DNA of 64,000 nt from Chryseobacterium sp. FH2 (GCF_001045455.1 NZ_LFNE01000007.1:186001-250000), one strand, 5' to 3'. Shown: positions 9,320 through 18,997, counted from the first letter of the stretch. Notes: a model not told the origin generated them from the letters alone. Translations and numbers: made by a program.

Positions 9320-11689
9320 ATGTTGCAATATGATTTAAATATTTTTTCTCCAAAAGAATTCGAAGAATTCAGTAGAGATCTTTTGCAGGCAAAGTTGGGA
9401 GTATTTATCGAGTCTTTTACAGCAGGCAAAGATGAAGGGATTGATTTTAAATTTTCGGCGGAAAAAGGAGACGTTATCATTCAGTCAAAACGAAATAAAA
9501 ATTTTAGTTTGTTGTTGAGAAATCTAAAAAAAGAAGTGCCTAAGATTGAAAAGTTAGCTCCTCAATCCTATATAATAACAACAAGCGTTGGATTAACCCC
9601 TAAAAATAAAAAAGTAATAAAAGACCTCTTTACTCCATATATTAAATCTACAGAAGATATATATGGTAAGGATGATTTGTTAAATATTCTTGCGCAAAAT
9701 GAGAAGATTGAAGAAAAATATTATAAACTGTGGATTGGAAGTACGAGAATATTAAAAAAAGTACTACAGAGTAAACCTTATTATTCATCTTTTGAGTTAA
9801 AAGATTTACATAGTAAAATAAAACTATATGTTCAAAATGAGAGTTTCTTTATATCTTTAAAGATACTAAGAGAACATCAGTACATTATTATTTCTGGGAT
9901 ACCTGGAATTGGGAAAACAACATTAGCAGAAGTTTTGATTTACCATTATCTTTCTTTTGACTATGAACCAGTCTATCTAAATGGTGGTATAAGTGACGAA
10001 TATCTTTATCTAAATGATAACAAAAAACAAATATTTTGGTTCGATGATTTTTTAGGGAAAAATTTTTTTGATAATAAAAACGGAGTGAGAGATGTTGAAA
10101 TCATCATCAAATTTATCAAAGAAATCAGAAAGGCTCCAAATAAGCTTTTAATTTTAACAACGAGAGAAAATGTACTAAACCAAGCTAAGGAAATTCATGA
10201 AATATTCAAGATAGAAAATATTGAAGCAGCGAAGAGTATAATTGATATATCCATTTACACAAGATTAATTAGGGCAAAAATTTTATATAACCATCTATTT
10301 CATGGAGGGGTACATCAGGAGTACCTTAATAACCTTATTGAAAATGAAAATTATGAGGTATTGATTAATCATGTTAATTATAATCCCAGAATCATAGAAA
10401 CAATTATCAAGCAAAAAATATGGAATAGTTGTCCACCTAGTAATTTTTTTAAAGTTACCAAAAGCTTTTTCGACAATCCTCAAAGTGTTTGGTTACACAG
10501 CTTTGAAAATACTATAAACAGGTTTTCTCAATACACACTTTTGATATTATTTACTCTCCCAAGCCCTGTATTAATTGATGATCTTGAGACAGCAACAGAA
10601 TCTTTTTTCTTGAATAATCTAATATTAGGAATAAATTATGACCCTATTCAATTTTTAAAATCCATCAGGGAATTAGAAAATACATTTATAAATGTGGTAA
10701 TGGGTTTAGAATCAAGGCCTAATGTGCTAAGAGAACAAAATGGAATAGAGGGATGGGATACAAGAGATCCCAATATAGATATAGAAGGAAAAATTTTTAT
10801 TAAATATCAAAATCCCTCTATTTATGATTTTCTCTTTAATTATTTATTCAACAAAGAAAAACTCATAGGGTATTTAGTAAATTCTTTAATTTTTATTGAA
10901 CAATTTTATACTTCATTTTCAGGCCAAAAGACCAATGGAAAAATTGGTTTGAACCAAATACTTATTAATAAGATAGCAGCGAGACTATTGCAAATAGAAA
11001 TCAATTTAAACTCCTGTAAGGTAAATATGATAAATATTGATCACATACAGCATACATACCAGAATAATAAGCCTTTTTATATATTTCTGAATTATTTATA
11101 TAATCATTTTTCTAGTCATAATAAAGATATAGAAGGATTTATCTATAGAAATTTTAGGACTGAATTAAGGGTGGGAGAAGGTGTTTATAGTTCTGCTTAT
11201 ATAGATTTATTAGGAAAACTTGATTTGACACGTTTTAAAGTCAATGAAGATAAAATATTTGACAATTTTCTAAATCACAGCTTTGACGTTACTGATCTAA
11301 ATTTAAGTTCGTTTGAAAAATTTGAATTAATCTTTCCATATAAATATCAGCAATTTATTAAATCAAACCGTTTTTCAAATGTAATTAATAAAAAAGTAAC
11401 AGAAGCGTTGAGAATTTATGTTGGTGGCGTGATATTTGTTAATAAAGTTCGGGATTATAAGATTAAGTTAGAATATATTACAAAAAAGTTTTCAATAAAT
11501 TTAGAAGAATACCTAGAAAAAGTAAATAGCACGCTTGATAATATTTATTCTTCAGAAATACATTACAATGAAGATGATGTTGATATTGAGGAAGAAATAG
11601 AAAGAATTCAAGAAGAAGAAATAAAAATAAAACAAGAAATTAAAGACGAAATGATGATAACCGACCTGTTCAACAGCTTACGAGAATAA
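9320..11689 (+). CDS. Restriction-endonuclease-like domain fused to STAND NTPase
   Basis: The 789-aa protein starts with a Mrr-like PD-(D/E)xK nuclease domain (about 1-110): 'FEEFSRDLL', 'GKDEGIDFKF' with the catalytic Asp, and 'DVIIQSKRN' supplying QxK. A linker leads to a P-loop 'GIPGIGKTTLAEVL' near 193 and Walker B 'IFWFDDF' near 240, followed by 'LTTREN'. This fits the novel STAND NTPase (nSTAND3) group known from bacterial anti-phage and conflict proteins, including Avs-like sensors. The C-terminal 400 residues are helical without a clear repeat and end in a highly charged Glu/Lys coil. It stands alone between two 170-bp direct repeats, as expected of a cargo gene. Activation by a phage protein and DNA cleavage are inferred from the family. 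Confidence 0.8.
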   Translation: MLQYDLNIFSPKEFEEFSRDLLQAKLGVFIESFTAGKDEGIDFKFSAEKGDVIIQSKRNKNFSLLLRNLKKEVPKIEKLAPQSYIITTSVGLTPKNKKVIKDLFTPYIKSTEDIYGKDDLLNILAQNEKIEEKYYKLWIGSTRILKKVLQSKPYYSSFELKDLHSKIKLYVQNESFFISLKILREHQYIIISGIPGIGKTTLAEVLIYHYLSFDYEPVYLNGGISDEYLYLNDNKKQIFWFDDFLGKNFFDNKNGVRDVEIIIKFIKEIRKAPNKLLILTTRENVLNQAKEIHEIFKIENIEAAKSIIDISIYTRLIRAKILYNHLFHGGVHQEYLNNLIENENYEVLINHVNYNPRIIETIIKQKIWNSCPPSNFFKVTKSFFDNPQSVWLHSFENTINRFSQYTLLILFTLPSPVLIDDLETATESFFLNNLILGINYDPIQFLKSIRELENTFINVVMGLESRPNVLREQNGIEGWDTRDPNIDIEGKIFIKYQNPSIYDFLFNYLFNKEKLIGYLVNSLIFIEQFYTSFSGQKTNGKIGLNQILINKIAARLLQIEINLNSCKVNMINIDHIQHTYQNNKPFYIFLNYLYNHFSSHNKDIEGFIYRNFRTELRVGEGVYSSAYIDLLGKLDLTRFKVNEDKIFDNFLNHSFDVTDLNLSSFEKFELIFPYKYQQFIKSNRFSNVINKKVTEALRIYVGGVIFVNKVRDYKIKLEYITKKFSINLEEYLEKVNSTLDNIYSSEIHYNEDDVDIEEEIERIQEEEIKIKQEIKDEMMITDLFNSLRE

Positions 11690-11936
11690 TTTTAAATACT
11701 ATTTATTTAACATTCTTCGTTAGTAAATACATAATAATCAGCCTGTAATTTTGATTTCTGCTGTGGTGGTAAAATTAACAGATAGAATAAAAATCCAACA
11801 AAAGATATTCTTTTATATCTTATTTATTATAATTTAAAGTATTTTTAATAAAGTTATATAAACTACTTGTGGTTTGATATAACCTCAATATGCAAAATTT
11901 TACATGTTGTGATTAAGAAGCACAATTTGCCTTAAC

Positions 11937-12106
11937 ACGCTTAAAACCATCTACATCCATAGCACTCCATGCAATTCCAATATTTTTTAAAGAGCTGATA
12001 TAAAGTAAATATAACTCTATCTGATGCTACACAAATACACGGGGGGACATTATAGGTGGGACCACCTTTACTATCAAGCACTTACAGTAATGTAAGTGTT
12101 TTTTTA
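11937..12106. repeat. 170-bp direct repeat, copy B, with terminator
   Basis: Second copy of the repeat at 8665-8834, same orientation and equal length, displaced by about 3.27 kb. Differences are mostly substitutions with compensating one-base indels. On the minus strand it encodes 'NIGIAWSAMDVDGFKRVKANCAS' minus any start, suggesting the 3' end of a lost gene. The gap 11690-11936 between the STAND gene and this copy holds nothing else I can support. Confidence 0.75.
12079..12106 (+). terminator. Intrinsic terminator in repeat copy B
   Basis: A perfect stem CACTTACA/TGTAAGTG (12079-12086, 12091-12098) with a GTAA loop is followed by eight T residues. It would end transcription of the STAND gene. 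Confidence 0.75.
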
Positions 12107-12378
12107 TTGTTGACTACAGCAATACTGCAACATTTTATTATTTTTTGAACAATGAATGATATTTTTATCTCATAAAAGTACATAATTCATCATATTTGAT
12201 ATAGACAACATATTCAAACGAGTCCCGAAAAATTATACGAAGGTCCCCTTTACTATAAGAAATATAAGTAAAAGATAATATTGCTATGATTTGGATAATG
12301 AAAATGATTATATTTAATAAACGAAAACAAATAGTTAATACCTTAATTACTTTTTTAATTTGGAAAAACAGCACTGCT

Positions 12379-13569
12379 ATGTTTAATAATAAAAATTTAC
12401 TATTAGGATTGATGGGTACAGTCGAATGCATTATCGGTATTAATTCTTTAAAAGCACAGAACTCAATTCAGGTTCAAAATAAATTGGATTTTTCAAGAAG
12501 TGAAATAGTTTCTGTTCCCGTTTCGGATTTAAAATTATTTCTAAAGAAAAATAAAGAATCAGATTTTCGAATAAAAGATGAAAATAATAAATTCATTACC
12601 ATTCAATGGATAGATTATGATGGTGACGGAAAAGGAGATGAATTGCTTTTTCAGGTAAATATTGAGGCAAAAAAAACAAATACTTACAAAATAATTGCAG
12701 ACGGAAAAACGCCGATCCCTGAGGCTAAAGTTTCAACCTATTCAAGGTTAGTTCCTGAAAGAGTAGATGATTATGCTTGGGAAAATGATAAAGTTGCATT
12801 CCGTGTTTATGGTCCGAAAGGTCAGAAGGAAGCTCAGGAAGGTATTAAAAGCAGTACACTCTCCAGCGGAGTTGATATTTGGCTGAAAAGAACCGATCAG
12901 CCTGTTATTAATAAATGGTATAAAGGTTATCTTACGGATCCGATGTTTTACCACAAAGATACGAGAGGAGAAGGCTATGATCCTTATCACGTCGGAGATA
13001 GCCGTGGAACTGGAGGAACTGGAATTTGGGTAAATGAGAAACTCCAGGTTTCAAAGAATTTTATTAGTTCTAAAACTATTGCAGAAGGTCCTTTGAGAAC
13101 GATTTTTGAATTAACGTATTTTCCCTGGAGTGATTTTAAGGTACAGGAAATAAAAAGAGTCTCTCTGGATATTGGTTCCAATTTCTCGAAATTTGAATCT
13201 AATTTCACATCACACAGCCCGGCTCCCAATTTTACCATCGGAATCAGTTTGCATAAAAATGAAGGATTGACAAAACTTAATGACAGAAAGGGCTATTATC
13301 TTCATTGGGAAAAGATCGATGATGCTTTTGTAGGGGAAGGTGTGGTTATAAATCCGAATGTTGTTGAAAAATCTATTTCCCACAGAACGGAAACTCCTGA
13401 CCAGAGTAATTTATTAATTATTACGAAACCACAAACTAAACTGACTTATTATGCAGGATTTGCATGGCAAAAAAGCGGGCAGATTCAGACTCAGGATGAT
13501 TGGGAAAAGATGTTGGAAAAGCAGTCGCAAATTATAGCCAATCCATTGGTTCTTACTATTGTTAAATAA
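12379..13569 (+). CDS. DUF4861-like exported protein
   Basis: The 396-aa product from the ATG at 12379 starts with a signal-peptide-like stretch (MFNNKN, hydrophobic core, 'LKAQ' near 27); the in-frame start at 12286 would bury it, so the later ATG is chosen. The mature protein has 'WIDYDGDGKGDELLFQ' near 70-85 and conserved aromatic strands such as 'YGPKGQKEA', 'WYKGYLTDPMFYH' and 'GRGTGGTGIWVN'-like segments. This matches what I recall of DUF4861 proteins, often found near polysaccharide-degradation genes. No sugar-degradation gene is nearby. It follows directly the accessory region and repeat copy B, so its upstream context may have been replaced. Confidence 0.65.
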   Translation: MFNNKNLLLGLMGTVECIIGINSLKAQNSIQVQNKLDFSRSEIVSVPVSDLKLFLKKNKESDFRIKDENNKFITIQWIDYDGDGKGDELLFQVNIEAKKTNTYKIIADGKTPIPEAKVSTYSRLVPERVDDYAWENDKVAFRVYGPKGQKEAQEGIKSSTLSSGVDIWLKRTDQPVINKWYKGYLTDPMFYHKDTRGEGYDPYHVGDSRGTGGTGIWVNEKLQVSKNFISSKTIAEGPLRTIFELTYFPWSDFKVQEIKRVSLDIGSNFSKFESNFTSHSPAPNFTIGISLHKNEGLTKLNDRKGYYLHWEKIDDAFVGEGVVINPNVVEKSISHRTETPDQSNLLIITKPQTKLTYYAGFAWQKSGQIQTQDDWEKMLEKQSQIIANPLVLTIVK

Positions 13570-13693
13570 ACAATGATGGGTTTAAAAATCATGCAACGTT
13601 AATCATGTAACAATTTTAAAATTTAGATTAAAATTTGCTTAAATGAAAATGTAAGCAAAGTGGAAAATTCCGGACGATCGATTGCGTTTATGG

Positions 13694-13764
13694 AAAACAA
13701 CAACAATACCATTGAAAAGCAGATATATTCTCTACTCTATTTTCAATGGTATTGTTGTTGTTTT
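13694..13764. repeat. Perfect 25-bp inverted repeat, probable bidirectional terminator
   Basis: Arms 13694-13718 and 13740-13764 are exact reverse complements (start AAAACAACAACAATACC) around a 21-nt loop. It lies between a rightward gene ending at 13569 and a leftward operon ending at 13811, where a shared terminator is expected, though the arms are longer than needed. Confidence 0.6.
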
Positions 13765-13810
13765 GATCATAAAGATCAATCTTTCAAAGATTTTTATAAA
13801 AAAGATTAAA

Positions 13811-14695
13811 CTAAGAGTTGGCTGGTATTCTAGCTTGATTTTCAATTGCTATCCTAGATTTATAGTATCTAAATAAAAAATCATAACATACCATTTCGTG
13901 GGCACGGTTTTTAGATTTAAATAACCTATTCATAAGCATATGGATATGGCTGGCTAAAAAACTATTGATATCAACAGTCAAAGAATCAGATTGATATAAG
14001 TCTATAATCTCTTTTGCTAAATCAGTTATAGAATCGCTTTTTTTCTCAATCAGACTATATATATTATCTGGATTTTTTTCTTCAAAGATATCAGAAATTT
14101 CTTGCCTGTGGAATCTGAATTTATCACTTAAACTATTGTTAAATGTTTTTGACTTGCCAAATTCATTTTTAAAACCATTGCTTAGATTTTCCATGAATGA
14201 TTTTTTTTCAGATAAATTATAATTAAACAAATCTAAAAAAGAATCCATTGCTTTTAAACCAAAAAGCCATCTTAAATTTTCATCTTTAAAATAGGTAAGA
14301 TAATTAGTTATCATAATACTATCCTGGAAGAAAATTTTCTCGGAAATTTCCATGGTATTATAACCATATCTTTCAACTTCTCTATTGTAAGTGTCTAATT
14401 GGACTTTCCAGACAATAGCATCTTCCGCTAATGGTTCTAGAATTTCGTGCATTCCAACAATTACAGCTCCTATCATAGAAATATCTGTGCATTTGAATCT
14501 GACTCTAATATGGAATTTAGGATCATTGTAGCGAATAAAAAACCATTCAGATATTATATTATTCAGAATTAATTTCTCAGTAAAAGGTTTTATATATTCA
14601 GTAAGCACTTCATCTGCAGATTTTGTCCCCAGATATATTTTATAATAAATCCACTCACCTCCAATTATATTATATGTTTTAATATTTTTTGTCAT
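13811..14695 (-). CDS. lanB: Split LanB C-terminal (elimination) subunit
   Basis: The 294-aa protein matches the thiopeptide-type biosynthesis / SpaB_C domain: 'GGEWIYYKIYLGTKSADEVLTEYIKP' at the N terminus, then 'WFFIRYNDPKFHIRVRFKC' (about 50-70), the family's RYxDPxxHxRxRF signature, and 'QLDTYNREVERYG' (about 99-111). In class I lanthipeptide synthesis this domain eliminates glutamate from glutamylated Ser/Thr to give dehydro residues. It is the last gene of the leftward operon, two bases after the glutamylation subunit, so the dehydratase is split into two polypeptides as in the pinensin-type systems of Bacteroidota. 'YRYYKSRIA'-like tail has no known role. Confidence 0.88.
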   Translation of the reverse strand: MTKNIKTYNIIGGEWIYYKIYLGTKSADEVLTEYIKPFTEKLILNNIISEWFFIRYNDPKFHIRVRFKCTDISMIGAVIVGMHEILEPLAEDAIVWKVQLDTYNREVERYGYNTMEISEKIFFQDSIMITNYLTYFKDENLRWLFGLKAMDSFLDLFNYNLSEKKSFMENLSNGFKNEFGKSKTFNNSLSDKFRFHRQEISDIFEEKNPDNIYSLIEKKSDSITDLAKEIIDLYQSDSLTVDINSFLASHIHMLMNRLFKSKNRAHEMVCYDFLFRYYKSRIAIENQARIPANS

Positions 14696-14697
14696 CT

Positions 14698-16932
14698 TTA
14701 ATTCTTATAAAATGAAATGATAGCTTCGTTAGAATAATTTTTACCGGATTCATCTTTTACAAGCTGATTGTCATCAGTAAAAATAAATTCAGTTAACTTC
14801 ATATTTTGTCTTTTTCTGATAGTCTCAACAAACATTTCAACCGAGGTAAGGTTTTGTAAATTTATTAATAACTCATTATCTCCATCACTTAAAAGAAATA
14901 GATCCGGCAAAGAGTGATTTTGTCTAAAAGTATTTATTCCTTCTTGTAAATTGTTTTTGTCTTTTCCGTCAATTAACGGCTTTACATCATTCGCGTTAAG
15001 ATTCCAGGTTGCGTAGGATAAAATGATGTTTTTATATTCAATTCTTGGAATTGCTTTGTATAGGTTATCGAAATTGCTTACATCTAAATAAACTCCGGGA
15101 ATTACATTGTTACTCTGCATGTCACTTAAGAAGTGATAGATTGGCAGGGCATTGTTGTTAGAATAATTATGAGCATTGGTAAGCCTTGGAATAATTTCTT
15201 TATTATGCTTTTTCGAGCGTAAAAATATTTTGTTACCTCTTACCGAAATCATAATATCTTCGATATTTATTTGGTGTTCCGATGATTTTATTGAGCGAGC
15301 TAAATAAGGAATTTCATATTTTCTAAAATCAGGTCTTGACAGGATATTTCCGACTCTGGCTTCAGGGAGGTGAATAATTTCTGCAATTATTTTATTAGGA
15401 TTGCTTTTATATTCAAAATCAATTATTTCATTTACAAGATTATCAATATTATGATCACTATGACTAAATCTAGCTAATAAATTAGCACCACTTCCACCGC
15501 CGCCGCCATTGAATTTTAATTTTGTCTGCCCGTTTTCCTTTACCATTTCTACAAAAAAAGATAATGTATCCGGTAAACTTTCCAATGTAGTTTCCGGTAA
15601 AAAGGAGAAGTCTTTATCTTCTATTTTTATTACAGAGAGATTTTTTTCTTTAGCCTTGATTATTTTTTGTTGAATGATATCATCTACGATTGTCCACTTG
15701 ATTTCCCTTGCTTCTTTTATATCCCTGTTAGGTTGGGTGATAAATAAGCCATCTAATAATGGGTTTTCATCATTAGATTCCATATTTCTTCCGTATCCAA
15801 TTCCAATTTCAGGATCTAAAACTTTGGAAATAGGCATTTCATGTTCTTCATATCTTTCATAAAATGCTTCTCTGAATTGGTCTAAGTAAGTTTTTGGTTT
15901 TAGTTTTCTTATTTTATTGAGTAGGTTGATTACAGCTTCAATTTCTTTTACAAATTTCCTGTCAATTTTGTTGGACTTAGTAGTAATCACTAAATCACAT
16001 TGAAATAAAAATTTTAAATCAAAAGGAATATTTTTTTTGCTTACAATATCACTAATATCGATATACTTTTCAATTTTGTTGCCGATATTAGAGTCCAATA
16101 TTTTCAATTTTTTATCTAATAATTCAATAAAAGCAATATTTTCATTATCAGCACCAAATTTTGATTTTAAAACTTTAGTAATTTGATTTGAAAACTCAGG
16201 ACCAGAAACAGAAGGTTCCAGTTCACTGATTAATATCTGGTTTTCTATTAATTCATTTACAAATTCTTCAGCATCTTCTTTATCAATTTCGTCTGCAACG
16301 AGCATATCTACAATTTCATGGATATATACTCCATTTTTAGACATTGAAATTATATCATCAAGATATTCTGAAGCATCTACTGCTACAATATCATGGAATC
16401 TATTGTTGTTTTTGTAATGATATTCTATATATCTTACTTTGTCTCGAATTTTGTAGATGCTTGAATTTGGATAAAATTTTAATTTATTTTTTATTTCCTC
16501 ATCTTTCAACAGCTCATAAGATAAGGAAACAACATAATTCATATCTAATCTCGTATGACGATTATAATTGCTAATATTATCCAATAAAATGTCTGTCTCA
16601 TCTGCAAATTCACCCACTGCACATCCTGCAAATAAGCCATAAGGCGTACATCTGGAACTCATTCGGGAAAGATATTTTAGAATGCTGTATTTTAATTTTG
16701 ATTTCTTTTGAACATCAGTAATTTCATTATTTATCCATCTGTCAATTTGTGTAGATAGGGAAGGAGATGCTAAAAATATTGCCTCACGTACTGTAGAATC
16801 CTGACATATTTCCATTATTCTTTCATCAGAAATTATTTCTGAAGAGGTTGTTAATTCTTTAAAAAAATCTAATGGAAGAATAGGGGTTCTTAAAACAAAT
16901 TTTTCAAACGGGCTATATTTTACTTTCTTCAT
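14698..16932 (-). CDS. lanB: Split LanB N-terminal (glutamylation) subunit
   Basis: The 744-aa protein is a lantibiotic dehydratase N-terminal domain. It starts 'FVLRTPILPLDFF', has the conserved 'SSRCTPYGLFAGCAVGEF' near residues 90-107 and 'TRLDMNYV' near 126, and later a glycine stretch 'FNGGGGGSGANLLARFSH' near 475-492. LanB proteins use glutamyl-tRNA to glutamylate Ser/Thr of precursor peptides in the cytosol. The elimination domain is missing here and encoded separately just downstream. It lies 19 bp after lanC on the same strand. Full-length LanB is about 1000 aa, which the two parts together match. Confidence 0.9.
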   Translation of the reverse strand: MKKVKYSPFEKFVLRTPILPLDFFKELTTSSEIISDERIMEICQDSTVREAIFLASPSLSTQIDRWINNEITDVQKKSKLKYSILKYLSRMSSRCTPYGLFAGCAVGEFADETDILLDNISNYNRHTRLDMNYVVSLSYELLKDEEIKNKLKFYPNSSIYKIRDKVRYIEYHYKNNNRFHDIVAVDASEYLDDIISMSKNGVYIHEIVDMLVADEIDKEDAEEFVNELIENQILISELEPSVSGPEFSNQITKVLKSKFGADNENIAFIELLDKKLKILDSNIGNKIEKYIDISDIVSKKNIPFDLKFLFQCDLVITTKSNKIDRKFVKEIEAVINLLNKIRKLKPKTYLDQFREAFYERYEEHEMPISKVLDPEIGIGYGRNMESNDENPLLDGLFITQPNRDIKEAREIKWTIVDDIIQQKIIKAKEKNLSVIKIEDKDFSFLPETTLESLPDTLSFFVEMVKENGQTKLKFNGGGGGSGANLLARFSHSDHNIDNLVNEIIDFEYKSNPNKIIAEIIHLPEARVGNILSRPDFRKYEIPYLARSIKSSEHQINIEDIMISVRGNKIFLRSKKHNKEIIPRLTNAHNYSNNNALPIYHFLSDMQSNNVIPGVYLDVSNFDNLYKAIPRIEYKNIILSYATWNLNANDVKPLIDGKDKNNLQEGINTFRQNHSLPDLFLLSDGDNELLINLQNLTSVEMFVETIRKRQNMKLTEFIFTDDNQLVKDESGKNYSNEAIISFYKN

Positions 16933-16951
16933 AATTGATTATAATATTATC

Positions 16952-18196
16952 TTAGTTTAATAGGAAAATAGAATCCCATGTAAGAGAAGGGTCGTTAAGC
17001 TGTTTATCAATTAAAAAAGTTCCAATGCCTGCAATACCATCTAATAAACCGATAGCATTTGAAGTCTCATTATCCCCCAAATGTTTTATGTAACCAGCTA
17101 ATCCTTCAGGTTTGTTAGCAAGTAAAAGGGTATCATTTGAAAATTTATTGTATAGGTGTAAAAACCTCTCATCATTAGTTACTGAATACCATTTTTTATG
17201 ATAATAAGCGACACTAATAGTTCCATGACAGAATCCGGCATCACAATCTTCACCATTTAACAAAGCTGAGTGCATGGTTTCTCTTTTTAAAGTGGAATAT
17301 GCTATATTTTTTGATTCTTCAATCAAATCTTCATTATTTAAAGTTTTTCCTGCCTTATAAAGACCATAAGCAACTGACTGGTCTCCATAACACCATCCTA
17401 AATGTATATTGTAAAAAGCTGTTTTCTTACTAATAGCTATACTAGGAAACATACAAAAGCCATCTTTATCATCATTTTTGAATAATAAAACAGTTTTAAC
17501 ACTTGCTTCTAAACCTTGCTTAATTTTATTATTCGAAGGATAGATTTCAAGAAACTTTGAAAATAAAATTATAAAAGAAGTATGACCATGAGCCAGACCA
17601 ACATTTGTTTTGTGAAGTCCTTCCTGGATGGTATCAATATCTTTTACTTTTAATGCCTCCGAATAATCCCACTGTGCTATTTCAGATACTTTTTCAAAGA
17701 CTGTTGTTAATTTTTCAATGTCAATTCCTTTGTTTATTCTTTCTAAAAGATAATATGAAATCCCGGTTATGCCATGTAAAAAATCAATTTGATCAAGTTT
17801 ATGGGAATCATTTATCTCATCAATATAGGAAAGAAAATGGTCAACAGAATCAATAAGTATATCATCTATAACTTCAAGACCTTCAGAAAAGTCAATATTT
17901 TGAATTTCGTTTGTATTTTCTAGATAATTCAGCATGAAACCTATTCCAGCAATTCCAAGACAGTAAGTAGGTCCTATATTTACATCATCATCATTTAGCC
18001 GTTCAAATATAAAATTGATTACCTCTTCTATTTTTTGTAAATATTCCGGCTGATTTTTATATTTATAAAGCATATAATAAAATATAGGTATGCCACCTAT
18101 TCCTGTAAACAAGGATAGATCTGAAACAAAAGGTTTTTTATCCCATATTTCATTTATTGTATTTTCAATATCTAGTATTTTCTTTTCTATGGTCAT
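16952..18196 (-). CDS. lanC: Lanthionine synthetase C-like cyclase
   Basis: The 414-aa protein has the LanC toroid repeats with GG-type motifs ('LFTGIGGIPIFYYML', 'LGIAGIGFMLNYL', 'FLHGITGISYYLL', 'GLLDGIAGIGTFLID'). Zinc ligands are visible as 'GWCYGDQSVAYGL' (near 268) and 'GFCHGTISVAYYH' (near 320), and the catalytic-type His in 'GLAHGHTSFI' (near 205). LanC adds Cys thiols to dehydro residues to form lanthionine rings. Length is normal for the family. It lies between the seven precursors and lanB in the operon, so it likely serves all of them. Confidence 0.93.
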   Translation of the reverse strand: MTIEKKILDIENTINEIWDKKPFVSDLSLFTGIGGIPIFYYMLYKYKNQPEYLQKIEEVINFIFERLNDDDVNIGPTYCLGIAGIGFMLNYLENTNEIQNIDFSEGLEVIDDILIDSVDHFLSYIDEINDSHKLDQIDFLHGITGISYYLLERINKGIDIEKLTTVFEKVSEIAQWDYSEALKVKDIDTIQEGLHKTNVGLAHGHTSFIILFSKFLEIYPSNNKIKQGLEASVKTVLLFKNDDKDGFCMFPSIAISKKTAFYNIHLGWCYGDQSVAYGLYKAGKTLNNEDLIEESKNIAYSTLKRETMHSALLNGEDCDAGFCHGTISVAYYHKKWYSVTNDERFLHLYNKFSNDTLLLANKPEGLAGYIKHLGDNETSNAIGLLDGIAGIGTFLIDKQLNDPSLTWDSIFLLN

Positions 18197-18270
18197 ATAT
18201 AAAATTATTTAAGTATATAAGCTCTATATTACATAGAGCTTATAATTTAAAAAATAAAGTGTGAAAACTT

Positions 18271-18474
18271 TTAAGGATTAGGGTATAATCCTTCTAGGGG
18301 ATCAACACATTTATTATTTGTTTTCGAAGGTCCATCGCCTCCGTTAGTACACCAGCAACAAGTGAAATCATTCCATGAGCTACTGTCAGAGCCTCCTCCC
18401 TGGATACCTGCGGATTGTTCTTTTGTTAGCTGAGTGATTTTTTGTTTGTTTAATGATAATTTTTTCTTCTTCAT
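18271..18474 (-). CDS. Class I lanthipeptide precursor 1 (most distal)
   Basis: 67-aa precursor from the ATG at 18474 (an upstream in-frame ATG at 18498 is ignored because all paralogues start MKKKK or MTKKK). Leader: 'KKKKLSLNKQKITQLTKEQSAGIQGG'-type, ending in a double-Gly site; core about 38 residues starting 'GSDSSSWNDFTCC'. The core has four Cys ('TCCWC' and 'NKC') and many Ser/Thr for ring formation. It shares 'CTNGGDGPSK' with precursors 2 and 3. It lies about 75 bp upstream of lanC. Confidence 0.85.
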   Translation of the reverse strand: MKKKKLSLNKQKITQLTKEQSAGIQGGGSDSSSWNDFTCCWCTNGGDGPSKTNNKCVDPLEGLYPNP

Positions 18475-18485
18475 AATATTTTTTA

Positions 18486-18716
18486 TTAGCAGTTCCATAG
18501 TACTTCAGAAGGTGCAGAACCTGGCATAGGATCTGGGCATTTGTTTGTACTTTTTGAAGGTCCATCCCCTCCGTTTGTACACAAGCAACATGTAAAGTCA
18601 TTCCATGAGCTGCTACCTGAACCTCCGGCTATTAAACCTCCTTGTACAGAAGCTGATTGATCTGCTGTTAATTTTGTGATTTTTTGCTTGTTTAGTGTTA
18701 GTTTTTTCTTTTTCAT
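18486..18716 (-). CDS. Class I lanthipeptide precursor 2
   Basis: 76-aa precursor with the shared lysine-rich leader and 'ASVQGG' cleavage motif. The core begins 'LIAGGSGSSSWNDFTCC' and has five Cys, including a C-terminal 'LWNC'. It is the closest paralogue of precursor 3 (same 'SAPSEVLWNC' tail), indicating recent duplication. A second minus-strand ORF over the same bases in another frame is a shadow. Confidence 0.87.
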   Translation of the reverse strand: MKKKKLTLNKQKITKLTADQSASVQGGLIAGGSGSSSWNDFTCCLCTNGGDGPSKSTNKCPDPMPGSAPSEVLWNC

Positions 18717-18748
18717 AGTAAACAGTTTTATTTTTTATTTATATTATT

Positions 18749-18976
18749 TTAGCAGTTCCATAAAACCTCAGATGGTGCTGAAGCCGGCATAGTATCTTCA
18801 CATTTATTTGCACTTTTGGAAGGTCCGTCACCACCATTAGTACATACGCAACATGTAAAGTTATTCCAAGAACTACTGGCAGAGCCACCAGCTAAACCTC
18901 CTTGGATAGAAGCTGATTGATCTGAAGTAAGTTTTGTGATTTTTTGTTTGTTTAATGTTAATTTTTTCTTTTTCAT
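18749..18976 (-). CDS. Class I lanthipeptide precursor 3
   Basis: 75-aa precursor with leader ending 'SASIQGG' and core 'LAGGSASSSWNNFTCC' onward, five Cys, tail 'SAPSEVLWNC'. It differs from precursor 2 mainly by 'WNN' for 'WND', 'CVC' for 'CLC' and 'KCEDTMP' for 'KCPDPMP', so the ring framework is conserved while exposed positions vary. Confidence 0.87.
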   Translation of the reverse strand: MKKKKLTLNKQKITKLTSDQSASIQGGLAGGSASSSWNNFTCCVCTNGGDGPSKSANKCEDTMPASAPSEVLWNC

Positions 18977-18997
18977 AGTTGTAATAAATATTTATTA

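Noticed and set aside
18386..18601. 71-codon minus-strand ORF across precursors 1 and 2
   Set aside because: It is another frame of two clear lanthipeptide precursor genes; the leader-like start is coincidental.
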